Below are positions 6,316-14,930 of a stretch of DNA of 46,759 nt, piece after piece. The notes under the pieces are model-generated. The model was given only the letters and a program-made list of their open reading frames with translations, was not told the DNA's origin and ran no database searches. The stretch comes from BM714 sp964484935 (GTDB lineage: Bacteria; Bacillota; Clostridia; Peptostreptococcales; BM714): the NCBI GenBank assembly GCA_964484935.1, contig CAZAFW010000013.1, forward strand, positions 1 to 46,759, read 5' to 3'. The stretch's first letter is position 1; each line of letters begins with the position of its first letter. Position numbers and translations under genes: made by a program.

Positions 6316-8043
6316 TTATTCGCTTTCAAGAATGTAAGCAATTTCAATCAAAGACTCTTCAAGACTCTCTTTAAGCTTTAAAAGCTTTTCGGTGTTTAGG
6401 ACCTTGCTTGAAAGCACAAAATGAAGCTTGTCTTCATAAATGAGATATCTCAGGCCATAGCCGTCATTTATGACAGGACCGTATCCGGCATGGAGAAGCC
6501 CCTTTGGATTGCTTGTGCTTGTCGAAAAAAAGTTGTTGCAAATTTCCCTGTAGCTCGGAGAAAGAAATATTTCGGGCAAATTTTCGCCGGGGAAGTATTT
6601 TTCATGCATTTTCTTAAGGCCGAACAAATGCCGATCAATACCGTATCCGTTTTTACATTCGATTATGCGCTGCACATGTTTTGCCATCGCTTTCCTGAAA
6701 TTGTCGCTTGTCGGCTCATTTGCGAAGGCTATGGATTCAGCCGTGACAGGCCGCATGGCCTCGGTACGGCCGTGAAGAAATTGCTTTGTCATAGCGGCTT
6801 CATATGTATTGCGGACTTTGCCGAATGTTTTCATTTGAGCAAGCTGAAATGCTATTTGTATAAAGCTGTCGGGGCTTGTCTTTAATTCTTTTATCCTTGA
6901 CTTGCCGAATCTGTCAAAATGAAGAATTTCAATTGATAATTCTTTGAAAGCCTTTTCACTTTCGGCTTCGGCTTTCTCGATTTCATTTTTGACGTGCTCG
7001 TTAAGGGTGAAGGAGATTTCCTCGACTTCATGAGCAGTATTCCCTTCTTTTATTTCTTCATGCGGCTTTGTGTTCTTGTAAATGAAACGAACAAGATTTC
7101 CCAAGGTTGTTCCGTCGACACCCGAATGCTCATAATTGATTGCAAAATGGCCGTCCCTGCTTAAAATCATCTGTATCGACTTGTCATACCATCTGTTGCG
7201 GGAGTTTCCGCAAAGCATGTTTTTGAACATTTCGGAATCCGATTCATATTCATTGCTATCGAGCGCCAAAACCGCCAAGGCACCTTCTATTTTGTTTAGA
7301 GAATCGGCATTTGAGGGATTGATTTCAATTATTTTGTTTCGGATTTTTGCCCAGGAAGTCCTGTCCGCGGATGTAAGGCAGCCGACGGGGAAATTGTCTT
7401 CCGCTTCGGATTTTTTCAATATCATTTTGATGGAGTTGTAGAAATGCGCATAGTTTTTTGCAATGTCAGCTTTAAAAGGTTTGTAAATCGAATAATACCG
7501 CCCGTTAGCAATCACCGCAACGTGGTTTGACTTGCTGTTTGTTTTAAGGGCGTCCCGGTTAGGACCGGGTATTCTGCTTGTTCCGAGAAGTGTTTTGTAC
7601 TGACTCATGCAAAGCGCGTTTTTGCCTTGAAAATCAATATCCATATTTCCGCTGTCAAGCAAATCGCGGTACTGAAACAGAGCAACAAGCATACTGGCGG
7701 CAAATTCAGCCCGGGGAAGTTTTTTTGTTTCAATATTCTTTTCAAGAACGAATGTGACATTGCAGTTTACGGGCAAGGGAAGCCGGTTCTCAAGGTAAGT
7801 GTCGTACCAGAAGGGCTCCAACCAATTCGATGTATCCTTGCGGTTTCGGAATTCAGTCAGGTTTTCTTGCAGAAGATGGCCGGAGCCATTATTTGAGGTA
7901 AAATAATCGACAGCCTTTTTTGATGACTCGTAGTCTTCAAGAGATAAAAGCGGCTTGCTCCATTCGAGAAGCTTTTGGCATGTGCCATCAAGGGTTGGGA
8001 GGGGAAGTTTCGGCAAATTGCCTTGGTTTTCATACATTTTCAT
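6316..8043 (-). CDS. Choline/carnitine O-acyltransferase family enzyme
   Basis: The 575-aa protein aligns by eye along its whole length with carnitine acetyltransferases. It has LPKLPLPTLDGT at the N-terminus, the SRIPGPNRD motif, and the catalytic histidine in YEHSGVDGT (His306). The CoA-site block GYGIDRHLFGL lies near 467, the STS motif near 507, and GYGPVINDGYGLRY follows. The family moves acyl groups between CoA and carnitine or choline. It is common in eukaryotes and patchy in bacteria. An in-frame ATG at 8067 exists, but GGAGG at 8049-8053 (plus strand TCCTCC) sits 5 nt before the ATG at 8043, so 8043 is preferred. No carnitine transport or CoA-ligase gene is adjacent, so the acceptor and physiological role are open. 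Confidence 0.9.
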   Translation of the reverse strand: MKMYENQGNLPKLPLPTLDGTCQKLLEWSKPLLSLEDYESSKKAVDYFTSNNGSGHLLQENLTEFRNRKDTSNWLEPFWYDTYLENRLPLPVNCNVTFVLEKNIETKKLPRAEFAASMLVALFQYRDLLDSGNMDIDFQGKNALCMSQYKTLLGTSRIPGPNRDALKTNSKSNHVAVIANGRYYSIYKPFKADIAKNYAHFYNSIKMILKKSEAEDNFPVGCLTSADRTSWAKIRNKIIEINPSNADSLNKIEGALAVLALDSNEYESDSEMFKNMLCGNSRNRWYDKSIQMILSRDGHFAINYEHSGVDGTTLGNLVRFIYKNTKPHEEIKEGNTAHEVEEISFTLNEHVKNEIEKAEAESEKAFKELSIEILHFDRFGKSRIKELKTSPDSFIQIAFQLAQMKTFGKVRNTYEAAMTKQFLHGRTEAMRPVTAESIAFANEPTSDNFRKAMAKHVQRIIECKNGYGIDRHLFGLKKMHEKYFPGENLPEIFLSPSYREICNNFFSTSTSNPKGLLHAGYGPVINDGYGLRYLIYEDKLHFVLSSKVLNTEKLLKLKESLEESLIEIAYILESE

Positions 8044-8138
8044 TTTATCCTCCAATCGGAACATCAATAAAAACAGAAGTTTGACAATCTTACAATTTTA
8101 CTTAAATAACTCAAATTACCAAAGATGGGTTTAAAGGC

Positions 8139-8162
8139 TGGACCGGCAAACGAACCGGTCCA
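8139..8162 (-). terminator. Terminator hairpin downstream of the LUD gene
   Basis: A perfect 8-bp stem TGGACCGG/CCGGTCCA surrounds an 8-nt loop. On the minus strand it is followed by a short T-rich stretch. It lies 38 nt past the stop of the LUD-domain gene. Confidence 0.65.
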
Positions 8163-8199
8163 GGTCTCTGTTAAAATGGAATCACTAAATATTTCGGCT

Positions 8200-8841
8200 T
8201 TAGTATCCCAAATCCTTGTTTACAATGAAGACCTTTATTCGTCCCTTTGCTCCTTGTCTCTTAATGGAAACAAAGGCGTTGCATATGCGGTCAGGGCTTT
8301 CGCAATCCATGCAATAGCCTATTTCGGTGCATGGCGTTTTTCTGCCCAGTCGTTTTGCATTTGCAGGCCCTGCTGTTTCGCGATATCTCTCAAGTGCTTC
8401 TTCTTCGCTTGCGACGAGTTTGTTTCTTCCCACAACTACAAAAACATTGTCCGGACCGAAAATCATTGCGGCAGTCCTGTTTCCCCGGCCGTCGACATTA
8501 AACAGCGTGCCGCTTTCCGTGACCGCATTTGTGCTTGTCAGGTAGTAGTTTGCTGAAAAAGAGTCCCTGAAAAGCTGGGTTATGTCGCCCGGGGCAAGCC
8601 CTTCCGCATAACGGTCGAGAAATTCGAATTTGCCGCTTCTCAAGAAGTCGATTACGCCAGTCTCAAAGAGTGTCATTGAGCCTCCTACGGATACAACTGA
8701 CCCGGGAGCAAGCATTTCGCCCAATTTTACAAGCAATTCTTTTTCATCTTCAACAAAATAACCTTCCATGTTGTTCTTTTCGAGGTTTTCGATTGTTCTT
8801 TTTACCCTTTTTTCATATAGCCATTCCATATTCTGATCCAT
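8200..8841 (-). CDS. LUD domain (LutC/YkgG-type) protein
   Basis: This 213-aa protein is the stand-alone LUD type. Visible motifs are SVGGSMTLFETG (about 49-60), the ANYYLTSTNAVTESGTLFNVDGRGNRTAAMIFGP core (about 95-130) and a C-terminal cysteine cluster CTEIGYCMDCESPDRIC. LutC of lactate utilisation belongs to this superfamily, but no lutA or lutB gene is nearby, so a lactate role cannot be claimed. The cysteines could bind a metal. Translation starts at the ATG at 8841 behind GGAGGA. A TATAAT box on the minus strand (8874-8879) is a plausible -10. Confidence 0.8.
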   Translation of the reverse strand: MDQNMEWLYEKRVKRTIENLEKNNMEGYFVEDEKELLVKLGEMLAPGSVVSVGGSMTLFETGVIDFLRSGKFEFLDRYAEGLAPGDITQLFRDSFSANYYLTSTNAVTESGTLFNVDGRGNRTAAMIFGPDNVFVVVGRNKLVASEEEALERYRETAGPANAKRLGRKTPCTEIGYCMDCESPDRICNAFVSIKRQGAKGRIKVFIVNKDLGY

Positions 8842-9362
8842 TATATTCCTCCTTGATATATTGAATTAATTTCATTATAGCTTAATTATAATTCATTAAG
8901 TCTGATGCGGGAAGGAATGAAGTAAATTTTGTGGAGTTTTTGATTATCGATTGGAAGTTTATACTCATTTCGCATTAAACTCCGGGTTTAAATTAGTTGC
9001 AAAACGTTTTAAAGAAATGGATAATGTTGATAGTGGATCGGAATAGAATGCAAAATATTAAAATACAACCATATAAGTCTGAGTATTTGCGAATTTTAAA
9101 AAGATTATGCATGTAAACAAAAAGAGGGTGATAAAGTGGAATGCCATATAACAGGATTCGAAACTTTGAATAATACTGTTGTCGACAAAAAACGCAAAAA
9201 TGAAAAGGCAAATTTCTTCAATTGACAAGGGCGAATGCCGAAGGATTTTTCTGTAAATCAAGCCGGCTGGAATTTAACCTAATTGTAACAAATAACGTAT
9301 ATATTTATTAGTCTTTTTCTGATAGTATTTGTCCTTGATGAAAACAATAAGGGGTGATGCAA
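8842..9362. other. AT-rich intergenic region between divergent genes
   Basis: This stretch of about 520 nt lies between the divergent LUD and YitT genes and should hold both promoters. The minus strand has TATAAT at 8874-8879. A 22-codon ORF at 9048-9116 and a 29-codon GTG ORF at 9136-9225 with an AGAGGGTG site are present, but neither has convincing support. I see no structured RNA here. Confidence 0.5.
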
Positions 9363-10244
9363 ATGGCTGCAAAAATTAAATCAAACAAAATATTGGTCGA
9401 TGTGCTGTTTTTGGGAACGGGATGCTTGATGCTTGCCTACGCCATTGCATCAATACTCAAGCCCAACGGACTTGTTACAGGAGGATTCACAGGCTTGGCA
9501 ATCATATTGGGATATCTTTTAAATATAGACTACACGTTTATCTACTACGGATTTTCCTTGTCGGTCATGCTAGCCGCTTTCATTTTTCTGGGAAAGAAAA
9601 ATGCCCTGAAAATACTTATGATATCAGTGATATTCCCTATGGTCCTTATTGCGGTTGACCGGACAAGTCTTCCTCTTATCGAGAATGACTTGTTTTTGGG
9701 AGCGATATATTTCGGAGTCGTTGGAGGCATAGGAGCCGGGCTTGTATTCAAAAGAGGTTTTTCCACGGGTGGAACCGATACCACTGCACAAATTCTCCAC
9801 AAGAAGATTTTCCCTTTTATAAGTCTCAGCCAGATAATATTTGCAATTGACATATTCGTAATTGCATTTGCGGCTTTGGTCTTTGACAGGAATGTCGCCC
9901 TTTACGGGATAATATCCAACTATGTATTTGCAAAATCGACGGATCTTGTACTCTTTGGACTGGGGTCTAAAAAGCTTAAAATGGAAATAATAAGCACACA
10001 CAATGAAGAAATTGCAGAATACATCATGGAAAGTCTTGGACGCGGGCTCACAATACTCGATGTGACCGGCGGCTACAGCAAAGATACAAAAAGCAAGATT
10101 TTGACAATTTGTTCTCCCAGAGAAAGTATGCTTATCAAGCGGTTTGTCGCGGAAGTTGATGACAAGGCGTTCATATATGTATTGCCCGTGGTTTCGGTGT
10201 GGGGCGAGGGAAGCGGTTTCGAGAGGCTCCAGGAGGAATCGTAA
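9363..10244 (+). CDS. YitT family membrane protein (DUF161/DUF2179)
   Basis: The 293-aa protein has about five hydrophobic helices in its first 180 residues, including the signature NGLVTGGFTGLAIILGYLL and the conserved GFSTGGTDTTAQIL loop. A soluble C-terminal DUF2179 domain (about 205-290) follows, ending in YVLPVVSVWGEG. Its function is not established; the family is widespread in Firmicutes. GTG at 9354 and ATG at 9357 are in frame, but AAGGGGTG lies over them and is best spaced for the ATG at 9363. The gene is monocistronic and ends at a strong terminator. Confidence 0.88.
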   Translation: MAAKIKSNKILVDVLFLGTGCLMLAYAIASILKPNGLVTGGFTGLAIILGYLLNIDYTFIYYGFSLSVMLAAFIFLGKKNALKILMISVIFPMVLIAVDRTSLPLIENDLFLGAIYFGVVGGIGAGLVFKRGFSTGGTDTTAQILHKKIFPFISLSQIIFAIDIFVIAFAALVFDRNVALYGIISNYVFAKSTDLVLFGLGSKKLKMEIISTHNEEIAEYIMESLGRGLTILDVTGGYSKDTKSKILTICSPRESMLIKRFVAEVDDKAFIYVLPVVSVWGEGSGFERLQEES

Positions 10245-10261
10245 AGTCAACAAAAAATGGT

Positions 10262-10298
10262 AAGGGCCCATCCTTTTGATCAGGATGAGCCCTTTTTT
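10262..10298. terminator. Bidirectional terminator between yitT-like gene and ABC operon
   Basis: Arms AAGGGC and GCCCTT plus inner ATCCT/AGGAT form a long hairpin ending in six T residues on the plus strand. The last T residues touch the stop of the minus-strand permease gene. Confidence 0.85.
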
Positions 10299-10953
10299 AA
10301 AACTCTCTATTTTTGTAGAATCTCAATGAAAACAAGTATGAAGCTATTCCGGCAATTGTTATGAAAAGTGCCATGAATAAGGTTATCTGCAGCCTGGTAG
10401 CGGAGTTAAGGTTCCTTATCCAAAGAGGCGCTTCCCCTTTAACGAATAGTTTTCCGATTATCGTGGGAATCATGAATACGGCAAAGAATATTGCAAAATT
10501 CACAAGCTTCGCCTTTAGATATCCAACCTTGAAGTATACGGGCAGATAAAGAAAAACAACCAGGCAGATGGACCATGTGGCAATTACAAAATCGAAAAGG
10601 GAAATTTGCCGCATGCCCGGCAAGAATCCGGTGGACCGCATCACAAGACCGCTGAGAGCCATGAGCATAGAGGACAGTGCGATGAAGACAAAAAGAGACA
10701 TATACCTTTCGGCGACAATGTCCCGCCTCTTCAGGGGAAGGCTGTTGAGCAATATGTCGCTCTTGTTCATGTTGTCGTAGGCAGTGGTGTACATTACAAG
10801 CAGATAAGATATCATTGTTATTCCCATTACATAAATCGCTTGTGCATTCATGTCCGTCCTTGCGAATATGAAGAACATCATGAAGCTGTATAAAATCATT
10901 ATCCACAAATTTCTTTTAAGCAGCATGGAGTCCTTTTTTAGAAGATTAAGCAT
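10297..10953 (-). CDS. ABC-2 type transporter permease
   Basis: The 218-aa protein has six predicted membrane helices: about 17-32, 37-58, 90-108, 120-140, 152-170 and 185-207. The NKSDILLNSLPLKRRDIVAERY segment after helix 2 is typical of small ABC-2 permeases. Its start overlaps the end of the ATPase gene by 8 nt, with GGGGG upstream, so the two are translationally coupled. It is the membrane half of the exporter encoded by this GntR-ABC operon. Substrates of YtrA-type systems are usually envelope-active compounds, but the substrate here is unknown. Confidence 0.85.
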   Translation of the reverse strand: MLNLLKKDSMLLKRNLWIMILYSFMMFFIFARTDMNAQAIYVMGITMISYLLVMYTTAYDNMNKSDILLNSLPLKRRDIVAERYMSLFVFIALSSMLMALSGLVMRSTGFLPGMRQISLFDFVIATWSICLVVFLYLPVYFKVGYLKAKLVNFAIFFAVFMIPTIIGKLFVKGEAPLWIRNLNSATRLQITLFMALFITIAGIASYLFSLRFYKNREF

Positions 10954-11815
10954 TTGAATTCCCCCTAACAGTGTAAAGCATTATGTCTTCAATGCTTGGA
11001 TTTTCAATCAGCGTGCTCTCAATGTCAAAATGGCCTGATGCATTTTCCCTTTTGAAAAGTGCCGAAAATCCGTATTTGTCACGTCTGAAGCCAATAAGCC
11101 CTTCGTATTTTTTCATAGGATCAAATATATCGTTTGGACCCTTTATCAGGGCATAGTCTTCGAGCGCTGAATGCTTTTCCTTGCTGAATACGAGCTTGCC
11201 GTCATTAATGAATGTTACAAAGTCCGCCGAGCGTTCGAGGTCTTGAGTAATATGAGAGGAAAAGAAAACCGAGCGATTCCCGTCCTCAATGACTTCTGAC
11301 AGTATGTCGAGGATTTCACTTCTGAAAACGGGATCGAGGCCGGATGTGGGCTCGTCCATTATTATCAGCTCCGATTCATGCGACAGAGCAAGAGCAAGAG
11401 CAAATTTTGTCTGCATCCCGCGGGACAATTCTTTGATTTTCTTTTCTGGATTCAATCCGAATCGCTTCATATAGCTGTAGAAAAGACCATCGTCCCATGA
11501 AGGATAGTAAACAGCCAGAAGGGACTTCATCTTTTCCATTTTCAGGTCGTCATAAAAATGGTTTTGGTCATAGATGAAACCAATGCGTTCCTTGACAGCC
11601 TTTTCGTGCTTCTGATAATCCTTTCCGAAAAGACTGATGCTTCCCGAGTCTTTTTTGACAAGATTCATTATCAGTTTTATGGTCGTGCTTTTTCCTGCGC
11701 CGTTAGGGCCGATGAAGCCCATTATATAGCCTTTCTTGAGGGAAAATGACAAATCGTCAAGCTTGAAGCCATCATAATTTTTTGTAAGGTTCTTCACTTC
11801 CAGTATATTTTCCAT
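10946..11815 (-). CDS. ABC transporter ATP-binding protein
   Basis: This 289-aa nucleotide-binding subunit has Walker A GPNGAGKST (about 36-44), a signature-like LSRGMQ (about 129-134), Walker B LIIMDEPTSGLDP (about 150-162) and the switch histidine in FFSSHITQ. A C-terminal extension of about 70 residues follows the ABC domain, as in many small multidrug or bacitracin-type exporters. It starts 1 nt after the GntR stop codon, with a GAGGAGG site inside the end of that gene. It energises the permease encoded directly downstream. Confidence 0.9.
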   Translation of the reverse strand: MENILEVKNLTKNYDGFKLDDLSFSLKKGYIMGFIGPNGAGKSTTIKLIMNLVKKDSGSISLFGKDYQKHEKAVKERIGFIYDQNHFYDDLKMEKMKSLLAVYYPSWDDGLFYSYMKRFGLNPEKKIKELSRGMQTKFALALALSHESELIIMDEPTSGLDPVFRSEILDILSEVIEDGNRSVFFSSHITQDLERSADFVTFINDGKLVFSKEKHSALEDYALIKGPNDIFDPMKKYEGLIGFRRDKYGFSALFKRENASGHFDIESTLIENPSIEDIMLYTVRGNSNA

Positions 11816-11816
11816 T

Positions 11817-12188
11817 TTAATCCTCCTCGATCAATTTAAGCATTTTCGCGAGTTCTTCCGAAGTTAGTCCAATCATGCCCGCCTCGTCCAGTATGTCGGC
11901 AAGTTTCGACTCGATTTTTCTCAGCCTCTGCTCGAAAATGAGTTCTCTGTTTTGCGCAGCCACAAAAGAACCTTTTCCGGCAACCGTATCGATGAAACCG
12001 GCAGTTTCCAACTCTTCATAAGCCCTTTTAGTTGTTATAACGCTGATCCTCAAGTCTTTGGCCAGGCTTCGTATCGAAGGGAGAGCCTCGCCTTCCGACA
12101 ATGAACCCTTAAGGATATGTTCCTTCAATTGATTTGATATTTGCATATAAATAGGATTCTTGCTTGAATTTGAAATAATAATGTCCAT
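11817..12188 (-). CDS. GntR-family regulator, YtrA subfamily
   Basis: The 123-aa protein has an N-terminal winged helix-turn-helix: NPIYMQISNQLKEHIL, then LPSIRSLAKDLRIS and the wing GFIDTVAGKGSFVA. Only a short C-terminal dimerisation helix follows, as in the YtrA group that controls adjacent ABC exporters. An upstream in-frame ATG at 12230 lies inside the operator, while AAAGGGG sits 7 nt before the ATG at 12188, so 12188 is taken. It is the first gene of the GntR-ATPase-permease operon and very likely represses it through the inverted repeat at 12203-12239. Confidence 0.9.
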   Translation of the reverse strand: MDIIISNSSKNPIYMQISNQLKEHILKGSLSEGEALPSIRSLAKDLRISVITTKRAYEELETAGFIDTVAGKGSFVAAQNRELIFEQRLRKIESKLADILDEAGMIGLTSEELAKMLKLIEED

Positions 12189-12202
12189 ATATAAGCCCCT
12201 TT

Positions 12203-12239
12203 GTTCATACTGTATATAATGATTATACACAGTATGAAC
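12203..12239. promoter_or_regulatory. Inverted-repeat operator of the GntR-ABC operon
   Basis: Two 18-nt arms, GTTCATACTGTATATAAT and ATTATACACAGTATGAAC, match at 17 of 18 positions around one central base. The repeat lies directly upstream of the GntR gene's RBS and overlaps the -10 box of its promoter. Autorepression by the YtrA-type regulator is inferred. Confidence 0.85.
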
Positions 12240-12259
12240 GCAATCGGAGGTTTTGTCAA
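12231..12259 (-). promoter_or_regulatory. Promoter of the GntR-ABC operon
   Basis: On the minus strand a consensus TTGACA (12254-12259) is followed after 17 nt by CATACT (12231-12236). The -10 is inside the operator arm, so repressor binding would block polymerase. Confidence 0.6.
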
Positions 12260-12340
12260 TACAAAAAAAGAAAAAACGACTTAAATAAACTGATATAATT
12301 GATAGAAAGAAGGTTGAAAGTATGAATATGGGAGGGAATC

Positions 12341-13162
12341 ATGGAAAACTTGTACGAAAAGGTGAAAGAATCTGCGGCATATATAGAAGAAAGAATGACG
12401 GGGAAACCCAAAACGGGTGTAGTGCTCGGATCCGGATTGGGACGGTTTGGAGAGTCCATAGAGAAATCACTTGAGATCGGCTACTCCGACATTCCTCATT
12501 TTCCGGTGTCGACTGTAAAAGGGCACGAGGGCAAACTCATTTTTGGGAAAATCGGGGAAACAGATGTTTTGGCGATGAAGGGAAGGTTTCATTTTTATGA
12601 AGGGTATTCCATGAAAGAAGTTGTATATCCGGTTTATGTAATGAAATCATTGGGACTGGAGAACTTGATTGTCACCAATGCATGCGGAGGAATCAACAGG
12701 GGCTTTGAGCCGGGAACACTGATGATAATCGAGGACTTCATAAACATGTTCAAGGACAATCCGCTGATCGGCATAAACGATGAGCGTTTGGGGACGCGTT
12801 TTCCGGACATGTCCGAGCCCTACTCGAAAGATTTGATTGAAATTGCCGAAAGCGTGGCCAAACGGCTTGGCATTGAATATGAAAAAGGGGTTTACGCAGG
12901 GGTGACGGGACCATACTATGAAACCGCCGCCGAAATACGGATGCTGGGCGCCTGCGGCGCCGACGCCGTGGGAATGTCTACAGTTCCCGAGACCATCTTG
13001 GCAAACTATCTTGGAATGAAGGTCTTGGGAATATCCTGCGTTACAAACATGGCGACAGGTATAAGCAAAGAAAAACATACCCACGAGGGAGTTGTGGAGA
13101 CGGCAAATGCGGCATCTGAAAGACTCGGTAAATGGGTGGAGGCGACTATAAAAGGAGTCTGA
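12341..13162 (+). CDS. punA: Purine nucleoside phosphorylase (trimeric class)
   Basis: The 273-aa enzyme should phosphorolyse inosine and guanosine to the free base and ribose-1-phosphate in purine salvage. Diagnostic segments are the phosphate loop VVLGSGLGRFG (about 28-38), the PHFPVSTVKGHEGKL block (about 54-68), GRFHFYEGY (about 84-92), LIVTNACGGINRGFEPG (about 108-124), and MSTVPETILA with the ISCVTNMATGIS region near the end. The length is normal for the family. The start has GGGAGG upstream. It appears monocistronic, with a perfect terminator about 70 nt downstream. Confidence 0.92.
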   Translation: MENLYEKVKESAAYIEERMTGKPKTGVVLGSGLGRFGESIEKSLEIGYSDIPHFPVSTVKGHEGKLIFGKIGETDVLAMKGRFHFYEGYSMKEVVYPVYVMKSLGLENLIVTNACGGINRGFEPGTLMIIEDFINMFKDNPLIGINDERLGTRFPDMSEPYSKDLIEIAESVAKRLGIEYEKGVYAGVTGPYYETAAEIRMLGACGADAVGMSTVPETILANYLGMKVLGISCVTNMATGISKEKHTHEGVVETANAASERLGKWVEATIKGV

Positions 13163-13232
13163 AGAAGAGAATAAAAATTTTTTAGCCCGAACTTCTCCAA
13201 AATGGATAAAAAACCGAAAATTCGATAAATAT

Positions 13233-13270
13233 AATAAAGTCCGCCTTTGTTGAAATGCGGACTTTATTAT
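13233..13270 (+). terminator. Intrinsic terminator after the nucleoside phosphorylase gene
   Basis: A perfect 12-bp stem AATAAAGTCCGC/GCGGACTTTATT with a 12-nt loop is followed by AT-rich sequence. It separates the gene from the diguanylate cyclase gene. Confidence 0.8.
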
Positions 13271-13314
13271 ATAATCAGTCTTAGAAGTGCGAAAGCGAAG
13301 GAGTCGAGGATTTT

Positions 13315-14430
13315 ATGGAAAGAAGATACCAGATTTCTAAACTGAAGGGAGAATTCAAAAGAAAAGACGCTGAAAAGGAATATTCCCTGTATTATACCGA
13401 AAAGACCATACCGACAACCAAGCGTATTATAATAATACTTGCAGCCATGAATTTTCTTTTTATTGTGCCCGATTATTTTGCTCTTGCAAACACGGAATTG
13501 TTTGTATGGGTTCTATTCGACAGATGCATATTTTTCGTTGGATTCCTGATTTTCCACCATTGGTTCAACCACAGGGAAAACTATGCCGACTATTTTAAAG
13601 GATTGACTTTGATGGAGATTTTTGCTGTCTCCGCATTTTTGCATATATATTGGATTTACCAGCCGGTTAATTTCAGTATACAGACTATGGGTCTTTTTTT
13701 GACGATGGTTGTTTTGGTAACAATACACAACCGATGGATATATGTTTTGATTGTAAACATCTATACGATAACGGGTTTCTTGGCAATCACAATGATTGGA
13801 GAAAAGGAAGCGGATGTTTCGGTAGTTTTGGCTGTGGCGATATACGGCGTTTTAATGGCATCATTTCTGTTATTCCGGGATTACGAGATAAATGTGTATA
13901 AAAGAAGGCAATATGAAAGAAGCATAGTACTCGAGAAATTTTCGATAACGGATTACTTGACCGGAGCTTTGAACCGGGGGACTTTCGAAAAGGAATTAGA
14001 AAAAGCAGTGGAAAGATGGAGACGGCACGGAAGTGTTTTTTCAATTGTGATGTTTGATGTTGATGATTTCAAAACGGTCAACGATACTCACGGGCACATT
14101 GAAGGCGACCTTGTATTGAAAAAAATTTCTGAACTGATTATTAAAGAGATACGCAAAATTGATGTCTTCGCAAGATGGGGCGGCGAGGAATTTGTATTGA
14201 TACTCCCTGAAACCGATACCGAGACCACACTCAAATTCGTTGAAAGAATCAGGGCCAAGATAAAAGGAAGCAGCTTTGGCAAAGCGGATATCACTTGCAG
14301 TTTCGGGGCCACCCAAATTAGGGAAGGCGATACCAGCGAAAGCATATTCTCAAGGATGGACGAATACCTCTACCTTTGCAAGAGAAGGGGCAAGGACATG
14401 GTTTATCATGATTTTTTAAAAAGGAAATGA
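13315..14430 (+). CDS. Membrane-anchored diguanylate cyclase (GGEEF)
   Basis: The 371-aa protein has about six hydrophobic helices in residues 40-190 and a cytosolic GGDEF domain (about 210-370). The active-site motif is intact, GGEEF near 289. An RxxD inhibitory-site motif (RKID) stands five residues before it, so product inhibition is expected. The DVDDFKTVNDTHGH metal and substrate loop is also complete. It should make c-di-GMP from GTP; the sensed signal is unknown because the membrane part matches no domain I recognise. The RBS is GGAGTCGAGGA before the ATG at 13315. Confidence 0.9.
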   Translation: MERRYQISKLKGEFKRKDAEKEYSLYYTEKTIPTTKRIIIILAAMNFLFIVPDYFALANTELFVWVLFDRCIFFVGFLIFHHWFNHRENYADYFKGLTLMEIFAVSAFLHIYWIYQPVNFSIQTMGLFLTMVVLVTIHNRWIYVLIVNIYTITGFLAITMIGEKEADVSVVLAVAIYGVLMASFLLFRDYEINVYKRRQYERSIVLEKFSITDYLTGALNRGTFEKELEKAVERWRRHGSVFSIVMFDVDDFKTVNDTHGHIEGDLVLKKISELIIKEIRKIDVFARWGGEEFVLILPETDTETTLKFVERIRAKIKGSSFGKADITCSFGATQIREGDTSESIFSRMDEYLYLCKRRGKDMVYHDFLKRK

Positions 14431-14466
14431 ATCAGTTTAATAAAAATAAAAAAGTGGGGGATTTAA

Positions 14467-14928
14467 ATGGGGATTGAGAGCGTAAGGAAAGAATTTTTTG
14501 AAAAAGGTTTTGCATACAAAATCATAGAATTTGAGGAAAGCACCGCCACGGTTCAGCTGGCCGCCGATGCGCTCGGTGTTGAGCCGGGCATGATTGCAAA
14601 GACAATGGCCTTTGACCTGAGGGGCGAGGATGTTTTGGTTCTAATGAAGGGCGACACAAGAATAGACAACAAGAAATTCAAGGCGGAATTCGGGAAAAAG
14701 GCAAAGATGGTTCCATCCGAAGAAATTGAGGAAAGGACGGGGCATCCGATGGGCGGAGTTTGCCCTTTTGCAAACATCAGGGGGCTGAGAGTTTTTGTCG
14801 ATGAAAGCCTTAAAGTTTATGATGTGGTCTATCCGGCTGCAGGGTCAAGGAATTCGGCGGTTGAGATAAGTGTCGACGAATTGGCGAAGTACGCCGGGAA
14901 CAATTGGGTCTCCATAGGGAAGGAATAG
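14467..14928 (+). CDS. YbaK/ProX-type aminoacyl-tRNA deacylase
   Basis: This 153-aa protein is a free-standing editing domain that hydrolyses mischarged tRNA, typically Cys- or Ala-tRNA(Pro). Visible family motifs are ALGVEPGMIAKTMAF (about 33-47), LVLMKGDTRIDNKKFK with the conserved lysines (about 57-72) and HPMGGVCPFA (about 92-101). The exact specificity within the YbaK/EbsC/ProX family cannot be read from sequence. The next gene starts 2 nt after its stop, so the two are co-transcribed. Confidence 0.85.
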   Translation: MGIESVRKEFFEKGFAYKIIEFEESTATVQLAADALGVEPGMIAKTMAFDLRGEDVLVLMKGDTRIDNKKFKAEFGKKAKMVPSEEIEERTGHPMGGVCPFANIRGLRVFVDESLKVYDVVYPAAGSRNSAVEISVDELAKYAGNNWVSIGKE

Positions 14929-14930
14929 TA

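Noticed and set aside
6421..6885. 154-codon plus-strand ORF inside the acyltransferase gene
   Set aside because: Antisense to conserved CoA-site and STS motifs, with no RBS.
9048..9225. Two mini-ORFs upstream of the YitT gene, the first vaguely like a GNAT N-terminus
   Set aside because: Too short, no continuation of homology in any frame, and only the second has an RBS-like site.
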